A stretch of DNA of 42,871 bases from Sedimentisphaerales bacterium (GCA_029907605.1 JARYLO010000008.1:1-42871); one strand, 5' to 3'; positions 15,814 to 24,802 are shown, counted from the stretch's first letter. Notes: a model not told the origin generated them from the sequence alone. Numbers and translations are program-made.

Positions 15814-17330
15814 GGATCCAGAACAGGACAGCACTTGGCATAGAGATATCTACAAGACACGTGGCCATGGCCTTGGTCAGGTGGGAGCGAAGGCGGTTTG
15901 TGCTGATCAACGCGGCCAAGGTCCAGACGCAAGAGGAACTCATAAAGGATGGCCAGGTCCAAGACCCTGCGGCCATTACACGTGCCATAAGGCAGGCAAG
16001 GTCTGCCTGTCTAGGGACCTTCGGTTATGCATATTCTACAGGGCTCTGTTTGCCTGCTGGTCTTGCAAGGTTGCACCTATTGGATCTGCCTGAGCCACTG
16101 CCTGCCAACCTGGGTATGTATGTACGAGATGAGGTGGGCCAATTCTCTAACATACCTGCAGAGAGGATGGTCTGTGACTTTGCACCAATAGGTCCAAAGG
16201 AGGCAAACCGGCTCATTGCTGCCGTAGCAGATACCCAGCCGATAATGGGCCTGATAAGGCCATGTGCGACCTCCAGGCTGGTCGTCCAGCATGTAGCGCC
16301 AGGATGCATGGCCACATCGAGGTCCTTACAGGAATACCTGGTCAGGTCACAGGCAGGTAATGTACTGGTCATAACGATCGATCCACAGGGCCTGGCCTTG
16401 TGTGCCTGGAGGGAAGGGCACTGGGACTTTGCACGTGCGCAGCCTGCCTCGGAGCATTGGCAGTCCCCTGATGCACTCACAAGGTACATTGCAGGCCAGA
16501 TCCATGAGATCATCCAATTCTATACCGTAGAGGCCTCAGGTCCTCAGCCATGGCGCATATGCCTTGTCTGTCCAGAAGGATCCATGATCCCAAGTGGGGC
16601 TGAAGGGATGCTTGTGCCAGGCGGCATCAAGGTAGACCTGGAGATCGTAAGGCCCCAGGAGGTCCTGGACACGGTTGTTCAATGTCGCGATCGATCCACC
16701 CTGGCACAGACCAGCCTTGGTGCCGTGGGCCTTGCGCTGGGGCTACTTACCGAAGGGGGCGAGATCCCGACACTCAACCTGCTGCCGCCGCAGGTACTAC
16801 GGACCCGCAAGTTTATAAGGCAGGTCACGGTAGCAGGATTGGTCGCAGCCCTTGTGATACCTGCAATGGCATTGGTCCAGTTGGGCCTGGTAACAAGGAT
16901 AAGGGTCATGGAAGAGGCCATAGCAGGAAAGAGGGCGCTAGTAAGGGCAGGGCAAACAGCGGAATTGGCCAGCCAGCATAGGCAGTTGGAACAGAAGATA
17001 GATGAAGATTCAAAGGCGGCCAGATTCCTGCAGGAGCTGGTCGGCAACCAGCGGCAGGTCGACTGGGCAGGTCTACTTGAAGAACTAATGCAGGCCACCC
17101 CGAGCGCAGTGGCTGTCAGGCAATTGACGTGCCAGGCCGCAGACCAGCCGTTGTTGTTAATAGATGGCTATGCAGTCGACTATCCCTCCATCAGGCTCTT
17201 TGTGGAAGGGCTTGGCCAATCTAGATACATAGCATCTGCATCGCTTGTACGCAGCGGTGTAGATGTGGTCTTCGGGAAGACTCAGTTGGCTTACCAGATC
17301 CGATGTGTCCTCAAACCCATGGAGCCATAG
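15810..17330 (+). CDS. PilM-PilN fusion protein
   Basis: The product (506 residues, TTG start in a TTGA overlap) combines an actin-like PilM domain and a PilN-like part. The N-terminal part opens LGIEISTRHVAMALVRWERR, the first phosphate-loop region of PilM/actin-like folds, and contains GNVLVITIDPQGLALCAW, the second. A single membrane helix (RQVTVAGLVAALVIPAMAL, from about residue 338) follows the motif TLNLLPP, the typical 'iNLLP' cytoplasmic tail of PilN that binds PilM. A coiled-coil and a periplasmic ferredoxin-like PilN domain (QATPSAVAVRQLTC, about 425-506) complete it. In most bacteria PilM and PilN are separate; joining them tethers PilM permanently to the membrane. It should connect the cytoplasmic ATPase ring to PilO and the secretin. 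Confidence 0.85.
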   Translation: MRIQNRTALGIEISTRHVAMALVRWERRRFVLINAAKVQTQEELIKDGQVQDPAAITRAIRQARSACLGTFGYAYSTGLCLPAGLARLHLLDLPEPLPANLGMYVRDEVGQFSNIPAERMVCDFAPIGPKEANRLIAAVADTQPIMGLIRPCATSRLVVQHVAPGCMATSRSLQEYLVRSQAGNVLVITIDPQGLALCAWREGHWDFARAQPASEHWQSPDALTRYIAGQIHEIIQFYTVEASGPQPWRICLVCPEGSMIPSGAEGMLVPGGIKVDLEIVRPQEVLDTVVQCRDRSTLAQTSLGAVGLALGLLTEGGEIPTLNLLPPQVLRTRKFIRQVTVAGLVAALVIPAMALVQLGLVTRIRVMEEAIAGKRALVRAGQTAELASQHRQLEQKIDEDSKAARFLQELVGNQRQVDWAGLLEELMQATPSAVAVRQLTCQAADQPLLLIDGYAVDYPSIRLFVEGLGQSRYIASASLVRSGVDVVFGKTQLAYQIRCVLKPMEP

Positions 17331-17912
17331 ATGCTTGTAAAGGAGCTGGTCAATCTGAATGAATCCTCAAGGCGGGCGATGCTGGCTGCCATGGTCTGCC
17401 TTATGGCTGTGGCGATATACAGGTGGACCATATCCCCACAGCTTACGTACCTGCGTGCAGTCCAAGACTATGGACCTGTGGTTGAGAGGATGCACAAACA
17501 GGCCGTCTCCTTACAGGCTGGCCTGCAGACAAGACGTAGGATCCTGGAGGAATTGCAACAGCAGTTGCAGGATCTCCAGCCGCGATTCTATGGCCTAGAT
17601 GAGGCAGGCAGGATCGTGCATCAGTTCATGGCCATGGCTGGTGCTGCAGGCTGCACGGTGACAGGGATCCAGGTCAGGCAGCATCAGACCAGACCTGGGG
17701 CCAATCCTCAAGGGCCTGCCAGTAGATTAGACCTGGAGGTCACGGTGACAGGCTCCTATGACGGGATCATAGGGTTTCTAAAGGCGATCCAGCAGCAGCA
17801 TCGCCTGATATACGTGACGGCCATGAACCTTGGCCCTTCTGATCAGACAGGTCAGGTCCTGCAATGCAGCTTGAGTACTGCAGTGTACCTCATACAACAG
17901 GAGGAGATCTAG
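17331..17912 (+). CDS. pilO: PilO-like alignment subcomplex protein
   Basis: The 193-residue inner-membrane protein begins directly after the PilM-N stop. It has a short cytoplasmic tail, one membrane helix (AMLAAMVCLMAVAIYRW, about 16-32), a coiled-coil rich in Gln and Leu (LQTRRRILEELQQQLQDL) and a C-terminal ferredoxin-like domain with LDLEVTVTGSYDGIIGFLKA, matching the PilO signature 'v.v.l.G.y..l..Fl..l....ri'. PilN and PilO normally dimerise in the periplasm and contact the secretin through PilP; no separate PilP gene is seen here. The position between pilM-N and the secretin is the normal order. Confidence 0.85.
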   Translation: MLVKELVNLNESSRRAMLAAMVCLMAVAIYRWTISPQLTYLRAVQDYGPVVERMHKQAVSLQAGLQTRRRILEELQQQLQDLQPRFYGLDEAGRIVHQFMAMAGAAGCTVTGIQVRQHQTRPGANPQGPASRLDLEVTVTGSYDGIIGFLKAIQQQHRLIYVTAMNLGPSDQTGQVLQCSLSTAVYLIQQEEI

Positions 17913-17913
17913 G

Positions 17914-19329
17914 ATGGGCATGAGCACTTGCCGGTCGATCAGGCTTGTCTTGGCATATATCATCATCGCCTCCATAACACCTGTCTTGCAGGCTGCAGAA
18001 CCGAATGGACCTGCGATCGGCAGGCCAAACCCATTTGTGCCTCCGCTGGGAGAGTCATTGCCTGTCCAGCTACCGATTATGGCAGGCCAGGTGCCTGTTG
18101 GGCCGATCGAGCCTATTTCTGTGGAGACGGTCCAGTTGCAGTACCTCAATGCAAAGACCGCTGCCGACGCCTTCAAGGCATTGTGTTCTAGCAGGGGACT
18201 GATCGTACCGCAAGAGGGGGCCAATGTCTTGCTGGTCTTTGATACTAGCGATCATATAGACAGGGTAGTCCAGCAGATCAGGCAGGTGGATCAGGCTGGT
18301 CCTGGCCTACAGGTGGAGTCAATAAATCTGCGTTTCCTCCAGGCAACGGATATGCTTACGATAGTGCAGAAGATGGTCAGCTCTGCAGGTCAGGTGGCAG
18401 CCAATCAATCGAATAACTGCCTGATCGTCTGCGATAGTCTGGAGAACATACGCAGGATCATAGCGGAGATCCGCAAGGCAGATCAGGCCCCGCCGCAGGT
18501 ACTGGTAGAGGTAGTCCTGTTGGATGTGCAGTTGAGTAACGATGCGGAGATAGGGTTCAATTGGGACTACCTCCGCAGGGCACCTGACGACGTGGGCTAC
18601 AGGCAGAACTTCACCACCAACCGGCTCAGGATGGTCGAGGACAGCGAGGACATGGCCAGCAAGGGTATCGCATTCAACACCGTTGGGCTCGGTGGCGAGG
18701 TGAGCATCGTAACCGGTACGGTCAGGGCCCTTGTCCATGCGATCCAACAGAGACAGAAGGCCAATGTCATAGCCAGCCCGCGTGCCATGGTGGTCAGTGG
18801 AAAGAAGGCCATCATAAAGGCGGTAGAGGAGATCCCTTATATCATTGTGACTGACTCTGCTGCTGGAGGCCAGTTGCAGCAGACCGAGTTCAAGGAGGTA
18901 GGTGTCACATTGGAGGTCACCGCTACGGTAACTGACTCCAACCAGATCTTCCTTGATGCAAGGACGGTCCAGAACGTCCAGACGGGCGTCAGCGTTGCTG
19001 GCGTGCCTGTGGTAGATACACGCGAGAGCCAGACCAATCTCCTGCTCAATGACGGTCAGATCGTGATCATGGGCGGATTGAGGAGGCAGGTGCGGATCAG
19101 GCAGAAGGATCAGATACCAGTGCTTGGCGATATCCCTGTGCTAGGTGCCTTGTTTAGGGGTGTGATAGACAAGACATACAGCTCGGAGCTGGTAGTCCTG
19201 TTATCACCCCACATCTACAAGGGCCAGCCAGTGCCTGCAGATATCATGGAAAAGGTAGAAAAGAGCAAGGACTCGCTGATCTCCGGACCAAAAGGGTCCG
19301 ATGATCGATACAAGGGTAGTCTAGATTGA
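17914..19329 (+). CDS. Secretin (PilQ/GspD-like outer-membrane channel)
   Basis: The 471-residue protein has a signal peptide (SIRLVLAYIIIASITPVL, cleavage near QAAEP), two N1-like ring domains (VETVQLQYLNAKTAADAF; VESINLRFLQATDMLTIV), then the secretin domain. Signature stretches are VLVEVVLLDVQLSNDAEIG, NVIASPRAMVVSGKKAII, GVTLEVTATVTDSNQIFLD and the final QIPVLGDIPVLGALFRG. Secretins form the multimeric gated pore in the outer membrane through which a pilus or substrate passes. It is short, lacking the longer N0 and multiple N-domain array of GspD, so the periplasmic vestibule should be small. A signal-peptide lipobox is absent. An AGGAGGAG run precedes the start; a second ATG lies two codons in. 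Confidence 0.92.
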   Translation: MGMSTCRSIRLVLAYIIIASITPVLQAAEPNGPAIGRPNPFVPPLGESLPVQLPIMAGQVPVGPIEPISVETVQLQYLNAKTAADAFKALCSSRGLIVPQEGANVLLVFDTSDHIDRVVQQIRQVDQAGPGLQVESINLRFLQATDMLTIVQKMVSSAGQVAANQSNNCLIVCDSLENIRRIIAEIRKADQAPPQVLVEVVLLDVQLSNDAEIGFNWDYLRRAPDDVGYRQNFTTNRLRMVEDSEDMASKGIAFNTVGLGGEVSIVTGTVRALVHAIQQRQKANVIASPRAMVVSGKKAIIKAVEEIPYIIVTDSAAGGQLQQTEFKEVGVTLEVTATVTDSNQIFLDARTVQNVQTGVSVAGVPVVDTRESQTNLLLNDGQIVIMGGLRRQVRIRQKDQIPVLGDIPVLGALFRGVIDKTYSSELVVLLSPHIYKGQPVPADIMEKVEKSKDSLISGPKGSDDRYKGSLD

Positions 19330-19344
19330 TTCGGAGGTATCAGT

Positions 19345-19758
19345 ATGTTGGGTCTATTCAAGCTAAAAAAGACGGCATCAAAGCCAAAGATCTTGTTGGT
19401 AGACGACGAACAGGACCTGCTCAGTACGGTCTCCTACAGGCTCAAGTACGCACAGTATGATGTGGTGACCGCCAGTAATGGTCAGGAGGCCTTGGAAAAG
19501 GCAGCTGCTGAAAGACCGGACCTGATACTGTTGGATACGAATATGCCGGTGATGAACGGCCATGAGGTGCTCAGGCAGCTCAGGGCGGATCCAGACCTGA
19601 AGGACATACCTGTGATCATGCTGACCGCCCGTGCTGCCCCTGAGGATGTATCGGTTGCCTCTTCTTATGGCATCGCCGACTACGTGACCAAGCCGTTTGA
19701 CTTCAACGAGCTGATCAGCAAGGTTGGTGCAGCAGTGAAACGAGATGAGGATCGTTGA
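19345..19758 (+). CDS. Single-domain response regulator (CheY-like)
   Basis: The 137-residue protein is a receiver domain with a short basic N-terminal tail. It shows the acidic pair in ILLVDDEQD (about Asp20-Asp21), the phosphoacceptor Asp64 in LILLDTNMPVMNG, Thr94 in IMLTAR and Lys116 in VTKPFDF. No DNA-binding output domain is attached, so it probably acts by protein contact, for example on the pilus motor or a downstream kinase. A GGAGGT Shine-Dalgarno sequence precedes the ATG. It follows the secretin by 15 bases and overlaps the hybrid kinase in TTGA, indicating one transcript and a probable phosphotransfer partnership. Confidence 0.93.
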   Translation: MLGLFKLKKTASKPKILLVDDEQDLLSTVSYRLKYAQYDVVTASNGQEALEKAAAERPDLILLDTNMPVMNGHEVLRQLRADPDLKDIPVIMLTARAAPEDVSVASSYGIADYVTKPFDFNELISKVGAAVKRDEDR

Positions 19759-22526
19759 CAAGGCCAGATATGACTGAACAGGGCTCCAATCCACAGGCCA
19801 TCAAGATCCTGATCATCGAGGATGACCTGATAGACCGCAAGTCCCTGCAAAGGCTACTTGCCAAGTCTTCACTGGCCGATGCAGTGGTAGAGACTGCTGA
19901 CTCACTAGGGCAGGCCAAGGAGGCGCTGAAAAAGGGGGGTTTTGACATAGTCCTATCAGATCTTGGTCTGCCCGATAGCCACGGGATGGAAACCATAAGG
20001 GCCTTAAGGAGCTTGGTGCCTGAGCTGCCACTCGTGGTCTTGAGCGGTCTGGATGACGAGGCCACTGCCATCCAGGCACTACAACAAGGCGTTCAGGATT
20101 ACCTGATCAAGGGACGTGTAGACAGCCAGCTATTGGGCCGCTCCATAAGATATGCCATGGAGCGAAAGAGGGCCGAGCGCCAGATGCGTGTGGCCGAGCA
20201 AAGGTACCGTACCATCTTTGAGAATTCGGCAGTGGCTATCATGCTGGCAGACGAACAGCAGAGACTCATCTCATGGAATCGCTTTACCGAGCAGTTGCTC
20301 TGCATGACGCCGGAAGACCTGCATCACAGGCAGATCAGTTCTCTATATCCACCAGAAGAGTGGCAGCGGATCAGGGCATTGAACCTCAGGCGGCTTGGCA
20401 TGCAACACCACCTTGAGACCAAGATGGTCCGCAAGGATGGCCAACTTGTGGATGTGGATATATCGCTCAGTGTGTTGAAGGACGCAGAGGATCGTGTCAT
20501 AGGCTCGATCGGGGTTGTACACGACATAACCGAGCAAAAAAAGGCAAAGGAATCCCTTGAGAGGTCATTCTCTCTGTTGCATGCAACACTTGAATCCACT
20601 GCAGATGGGATCGGGGCCTTTGACAATTCAGGCCAGCTAACCAGCTTCAATCAGAAGTTCCTTCAGATGTGGGGTCTTACCGAGCTTGCCCAATCTGGCT
20701 TGACCAGGGCAAGGATCATAGAGGTGATCAAGGCACAGGTGGTGGACCCTCAGGTCGTGGACAGGGTGCTGGCGAGTGCATACAGCCAGCCGGAGCAGGC
20801 CCGATCCGGTGTATTGGAGTTACAAGATGGGAGGGTCATCGAGTACCACTGTCAGCCACAGCGGCTTGCGGGCCAGGTAACAGGTAGGGTCTGGAGCTTC
20901 AGGGATATCACAGAGCGGCGCAGGACCTTGGAAGCCTTGCAACAGTCCGAAGACAGGTTCAGGCAGGTAGTGGAAAACGCCCAGGAGTGGGTCTGGGAGG
21001 TGGATGCAGATGGTCTGTACACATATGTAAGCCCTATTGTCCAGCAGATATTGGGCTACAGCCCAGATGAGCTGGTAGGCAGGCTTCACTACTACGACCT
21101 GCTGGACCCAGATGATGGCGCTACGGTCAGGAGGAAGTTGCAGGAGGTCTTTGCCAGGCAGGACGCATTCAAGGGCCTCGAATCCTGTAATCGCTGCAAG
21201 GATGGGACCAGTGTGTGGCTGGCTAGCAGCGGCTCGCCATTGTTTGATCGCCAGGGCCGACTGATTGGATACAGGGGTGTGTCGGTAGACATAACCGAGC
21301 GAAGGCGACTTCACGAGATCCTTGATCGAAAACAGAGGAATCTCGAGGCGATATTCGATGCTGCGCCTGTTGGGATGCTGCTTGTAGATAGTCAGACGAT
21401 CGTCCGCAGGGCAAATGACGCCATCAGGCAGCTCTGCGGCAAGGACTATCCCCAGATCATAAACTATCTGCCAGGTCAGGCGCTTGGGTGTATCTACGCC
21501 AGTAGCATAATACAGGATGGCACGCATACCTGCGGTGTATCCGAGGCATGCAAGGATTGTGCATTGATAGCCACCATACGCCAGGCACTGGAGATGGGCA
21601 TACCAGTGCATGGTATAGAGATACAACCTACCATATACGTGGATGGCAAGGACGTGCAGCCATCACTTTCGGTAAGCTGTGAGCCTGTGATCATAGATGG
21701 CGCTAAATACGCGGTGCTCTCCTTGCATGATATTACAGCAAGGGTCAAGGCCGAGAAAGAGATGATGGAGGCCATGGAGCTGAAGAGCCAGTTCATATCC
21801 ACGGTCTCACACGAGCTGCGCACGCCATTGGCATCCATGAAGGAGGCTGTATTGATCGTGCTCGATGGTGTGGCCGGGCCCATAAACGACGACCAGCGTC
21901 ACTTTCTGGATATTGCAAAGAGGAACATAGATAGGCTGTGGCGTCTGATTAACGATGTCCTGGACTTCCAGAAGCTACATTCTGGTAGGATGCAGTTCAA
22001 TATGCAGCCCAATGACATGACAAAGGCGGTCGAGGAGGCCTACACCACGATGCTGACCTATGCCTCGAAGCGACAGATCCACATGTCATTCTCCGCCCAG
22101 CCCAATCTGCCAAAAGGTACATTCGACAGCGACCGTGTCATACAGGTCGTGACCAACCTATTGAGCAACGCCATCAAGTTTACACCAGAAGGTGGAAAGG
22201 TTACGCTAGACCTCAGTAAGCAAGGCGAGGAATTCGTGATAAAGGTCAGCGACACGGGCCTAGGCATACCAAAGGAGGCATTGCCAAGGATATTCGAGAG
22301 GTTTTATCGTGTTCAACGGCCAGGTCGCGAGATCAAGGGCACAGGACTGGGCCTGGCCATAGTCAAGGCCATCGTCACCGCCCATGGTGGAAGGATCGAG
22401 GTAGAAAGCGAGGTAAACAAGGGCACTACCTTCACGGTCTGGCTGCCTGTCAGTCCAAGACCAGCGCCTGCCCCGATGCCGGCTGCAGGCGATACATTGA
22501 TCGAGGGCATAGTCTCTGGCCACTAG
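19755..22526 (+). CDS. Histidine kinase with N-terminal receiver and four PAS domains
   Basis: The 923-residue cytoplasmic kinase starts with TTG in a TTGA overlap (an ATG follows at 19770). Domains in order: receiver (about 16-130, phosphoacceptor Asp69 in IVLSDLGLP), PAS1 from RYRTIFENSAVAIMLAD (about 150), PAS2 from LLHATLESTADGIGAFD (about 275), PAS3 from RFRQVVENAQEWVWEVD (about 405), PAS4 from NLEAIFDAAPVGMLLVD (about 530), then HisKA with His686 in STVSHELRTPLASMKEAV and HATPase_c with NLLSNAIKFTPEGGKV, SDTGLGIPKEALPRIFERF and GTGLGLAIVK. No membrane helix is seen. PAS4 has a cysteine cluster (Cys578, then Cys593, Cys600, Cys603), suggesting redox or metal sensing. It closes the pilus operon and probably signals with the upstream CheY-like protein. 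Confidence 0.93.
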   Translation: MTRPDMTEQGSNPQAIKILIIEDDLIDRKSLQRLLAKSSLADAVVETADSLGQAKEALKKGGFDIVLSDLGLPDSHGMETIRALRSLVPELPLVVLSGLDDEATAIQALQQGVQDYLIKGRVDSQLLGRSIRYAMERKRAERQMRVAEQRYRTIFENSAVAIMLADEQQRLISWNRFTEQLLCMTPEDLHHRQISSLYPPEEWQRIRALNLRRLGMQHHLETKMVRKDGQLVDVDISLSVLKDAEDRVIGSIGVVHDITEQKKAKESLERSFSLLHATLESTADGIGAFDNSGQLTSFNQKFLQMWGLTELAQSGLTRARIIEVIKAQVVDPQVVDRVLASAYSQPEQARSGVLELQDGRVIEYHCQPQRLAGQVTGRVWSFRDITERRRTLEALQQSEDRFRQVVENAQEWVWEVDADGLYTYVSPIVQQILGYSPDELVGRLHYYDLLDPDDGATVRRKLQEVFARQDAFKGLESCNRCKDGTSVWLASSGSPLFDRQGRLIGYRGVSVDITERRRLHEILDRKQRNLEAIFDAAPVGMLLVDSQTIVRRANDAIRQLCGKDYPQIINYLPGQALGCIYASSIIQDGTHTCGVSEACKDCALIATIRQALEMGIPVHGIEIQPTIYVDGKDVQPSLSVSCEPVIIDGAKYAVLSLHDITARVKAEKEMMEAMELKSQFISTVSHELRTPLASMKEAVLIVLDGVAGPINDDQRHFLDIAKRNIDRLWRLINDVLDFQKLHSGRMQFNMQPNDMTKAVEEAYTTMLTYASKRQIHMSFSAQPNLPKGTFDSDRVIQVVTNLLSNAIKFTPEGGKVTLDLSKQGEEFVIKVSDTGLGIPKEALPRIFERFYRVQRPGREIKGTGLGLAIVKAIVTAHGGRIEVESEVNKGTTFTVWLPVSPRPAPAPMPAAGDTLIEGIVSGH

Positions 22527-22603
22527 TTAGTCAGGGGTTGACATCGAGGTGACCTTTGGCCATACTGGCCCTAATCCTTGGCATGGATGCGAAAGGGCTG
22601 GCC

Positions 22604-23497
22604 ATGGCTTCTACTGTAAGAGATGCACTCCTATTGATAGCCTGTGCACTGGTTTCTTGCGGCTGCTCATTGCAACAGGGGTTGGTCAAGACTGGGGCGA
22701 TCCCGCAGGAGGTATTGAATGGATTCAGGTTCACAGAGGGGGTGTGCACGGACGGCAAGGGGAATATCTTCTTTTCCGACCTGCAACAGGAGAGGATCTA
22801 CAGATGGACCGCTGATGGGAGGCTGTTGATCTTTAAGGAGCAGAGCCGCAAGGCAAACGGCCTGGCGGTTGATCGCGATGGGAGGCTTATCGCATGCCTT
22901 TCTTGCCCAGGTGGTGGGCTGGTGGCATATGGCCCTGACGGGTCTGAGACGGTCTTGGCCGAGACCTACCAGGGTAAGAGGTTCAACAGCCTCAACGACC
23001 TCTGGATCGATGCCAAGGGAGGCATATACCTAACGGACCCCAGGTATGGCTCTCGTGCCCAGATGGAGCAAGACGGTGAGCATGTCTATTACCTGACGCC
23101 AGACAGAAAGAAGGTCATCCGTGTGATCGATGACCTTGTTAGACCCAACGGCCTTACTGGTTCGCCGGATGTAAGCAAGCTGTATGTGGCAGACCACGGC
23201 GGTGGCAAGACCTATGTGTATGACATAAGGCCGGACGGGACGCTGACCAACAAGAGGCTATTTGCCCCAACAGGTTCAGACGGCATGACCCTTGACCGTA
23301 AAGGCAACGTCTACCTTACCACCAGGTCCGCTGTTGAGGTCTACGACCCCAAGGGCAACAAGCTTGCGGTCATAGGCGTACCCCAGACCCCCTCCAACGT
23401 CTGCTTTGGAGGGCCTGACGGCAGGACCCTGTACATTACTGCCGGGACCGGTCTCTATTCGATCAGGATGGCGGTAAAGGGTCTCTGGAGCAACTGA
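22604..23497 (+). CDS. SMP-30/gluconolactonase-like lipoprotein
   Basis: The 297-residue protein starts with a signal peptide (MASTVRDALLLIACALVSC) ending in the lipobox LVSC, Cys19 being the lipidation site. The rest is a six-bladed beta-propeller of the SGL/SMP-30 family: RFTEGVCTDGKGNIFFSD contains the metal-binding Glu, NSLNDLWIDAKGGIYLTDP the Asn, and GSDGMTLDRKGNVYLTT the Asp. Members are metal-dependent lactonases acting on gluconolactone or related sugars. Start choice is uncertain: ATG at 22583 or TTG at 22556 would lengthen the N terminus, the latter preceded by GAGGTGA at short spacing; 22604 best fits a signal peptide. It follows the kinase by about 78 bases and may be in the same transcript. 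Confidence 0.82.
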   Translation: MASTVRDALLLIACALVSCGCSLQQGLVKTGAIPQEVLNGFRFTEGVCTDGKGNIFFSDLQQERIYRWTADGRLLIFKEQSRKANGLAVDRDGRLIACLSCPGGGLVAYGPDGSETVLAETYQGKRFNSLNDLWIDAKGGIYLTDPRYGSRAQMEQDGEHVYYLTPDRKKVIRVIDDLVRPNGLTGSPDVSKLYVADHGGGKTYVYDIRPDGTLTNKRLFAPTGSDGMTLDRKGNVYLTTRSAVEVYDPKGNKLAVIGVPQTPSNVCFGGPDGRTLYITAGTGLYSIRMAVKGLWSN

Positions 23498-23514
23498 CCA
23501 GGCGCAGAAAGGGT

Positions 23515-23543
23515 TTGACAATAGCCAGATCAGCAAGTAGTCT
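23515..23543 (+). promoter_or_regulatory. Sigma70-like promoter for the SH3-domain gene
   Basis: A perfect TTGACA (23515-23520) is followed after 17 bases by TAGTCT (23538-23543). Transcription should start near 23550, leaving a leader of about 53 bases that contains a hairpin. Confidence 0.55.
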
Positions 23544-23554
23544 TACTGCATATG

Positions 23555-23573
23555 AAGGCCAGGGTTTGGCCTT
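23555..23573 (+). other. Hairpin in the leader of the SH3-domain gene
   Basis: AAGGCCA and TGGCCTT form a perfect 7-bp stem around the loop GGGTT. It lies a few bases after the predicted transcription start. No U-run follows, so it is not a terminator; it may stabilise the mRNA 5' end or bind a protein. Confidence 0.4.
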
Positions 23574-23602
23574 ACTGGCATGACACATCGGAGGTGTAGA
23601 AG

Positions 23603-24802
23603 ATGGACGTTCTGGGGCCTTTGAAGACGTACTTATGTACTTATGCCTGGTGGCGCGGGCTTGTAGTCTTGTGTGTATCGGGTACGGTCGCCGGTGTGGC
23701 GTTTGGCCAGGACCTGCCTAGTCTAGGTGATGCGAATACCTCGGCTGTCCCAGCAGCTCAGTCAGCACCTGACCCCAACAGGGCATGGCCATTTGCCGGC
23801 ATGATCACTGGCGATGACGTGTTTGTCAGGTCCGGACCTGGTACGGATTATTACCAGTGTGGTAAGCTCCTCAAGGGCGATCGTGTCACAGTGGTCAAGG
23901 AAGAGGGGGGCTGGTCTTTGATCGTCCCGCCACTTGGCAGCTTTTCCTGGATCCATATGCAATATATCTGCGTGTCATTGAATGACAGGACAGAAGGTGT
24001 TGTAACAGGGGATCAGGTACCTGTGTATGCAGGCTCCGAGCTGGTTGCACCGATCCACTCCACCACAAGACAGGTAGTGCTCAGGCGCGGCGACAAGGTC
24101 AAGCTACTGGGCGAAGAGAGGGATGGCTATCTCAAGATCGCCTGTCCGGCAGGTGCAGGTCTCTGGGTCAGCAGCAGGTACATCAGACCTATCACAGATC
24201 AGCCAGCCAGCCGCCCCACACAGACCGTCGCAAAGCCGACCCAGCAGGAAGTGGGCGATGCGTACCGGATGGATGAGTTCAATAAGCTCCTAGAGCAGTT
24301 CAATGCCGAGACCGCCAAGCCCCTTACAAAACAGGATTTCACTGCCATCAAGCGGTCCCTGCAGTCCATCGTGGATGACAAGAAGGCTACCAAGGCATCC
24401 TTGTATGCGAGGCTGCTGCTTGCGAGGATCGCCAACTGTGAGGTCGCAAAGCAGGCCCAAGTGGACCTGGAAAAACAGGAAAAGGCTCTAGCAGATGCCC
24501 TTGCTAAGATAGAGAAGTCTAAGCAGGACCAACTGAAGCTTACCCCTGATATCAGCAGGTTCTGTGTTGTAGGGAGGTTGGAGCGGTCCAGTCTATACGA
24601 TGACCCAGCTGGCCCAAGGCGCTGCAAGGTTGTTGCCGATGACGGAAGCCTATTGTGCTTTGCGCAGGCCAGCCAAGAAGCATCAGGGCAGGACATGGAG
24701 GCCCTGTTAGGCCAGAAGGTAGGGCTGGTCGGTACCATCAAGCCCAACCCTGCCACCGGCACTGCCTTGGTGGAGTTCACCGAGGCCGTCAAGCTGCCCT
24801 AA
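23603..24802 (+). CDS. Secreted SH3-domain (SH3b) protein with coiled coil
   Basis: The 399-residue protein has a signal peptide (GLVVLCVSGTVAGVAFGQ). A first SH3b domain follows: ITGDDVFVRSGPGTDYYQCG, where VRSGPGTDY is the bacterial SH3 signature, then GDRVTVVKEEGGWSLI and WIHMQYI. A second, weaker SH3-like unit (GDQVPVYAG to LWVSSRYIRP) comes next. The middle part (about 215-310) is a charged coiled coil, and the end (about 320-399) is a small beta domain with GLVGTIKPNPATGTALVEF, like the 'Gkvvg~~G.~......~~v.Vt~~k.l' OB-like tail seen in planctomycete SH3 proteins. It probably works in the periplasm or at the cell wall; no catalytic residues are evident. A GGAGGT precedes the ATG by about 6 bases. 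Confidence 0.8.
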   Translation: MDVLGPLKTYLCTYAWWRGLVVLCVSGTVAGVAFGQDLPSLGDANTSAVPAAQSAPDPNRAWPFAGMITGDDVFVRSGPGTDYYQCGKLLKGDRVTVVKEEGGWSLIVPPLGSFSWIHMQYICVSLNDRTEGVVTGDQVPVYAGSELVAPIHSTTRQVVLRRGDKVKLLGEERDGYLKIACPAGAGLWVSSRYIRPITDQPASRPTQTVAKPTQQEVGDAYRMDEFNKLLEQFNAETAKPLTKQDFTAIKRSLQSIVDDKKATKASLYARLLLARIANCEVAKQAQVDLEKQEKALADALAKIEKSKQDQLKLTPDISRFCVVGRLERSSLYDDPAGPRRCKVVADDGSLLCFAQASQEASGQDMEALLGQKVGLVGTIKPNPATGTALVEFTEAVKLP

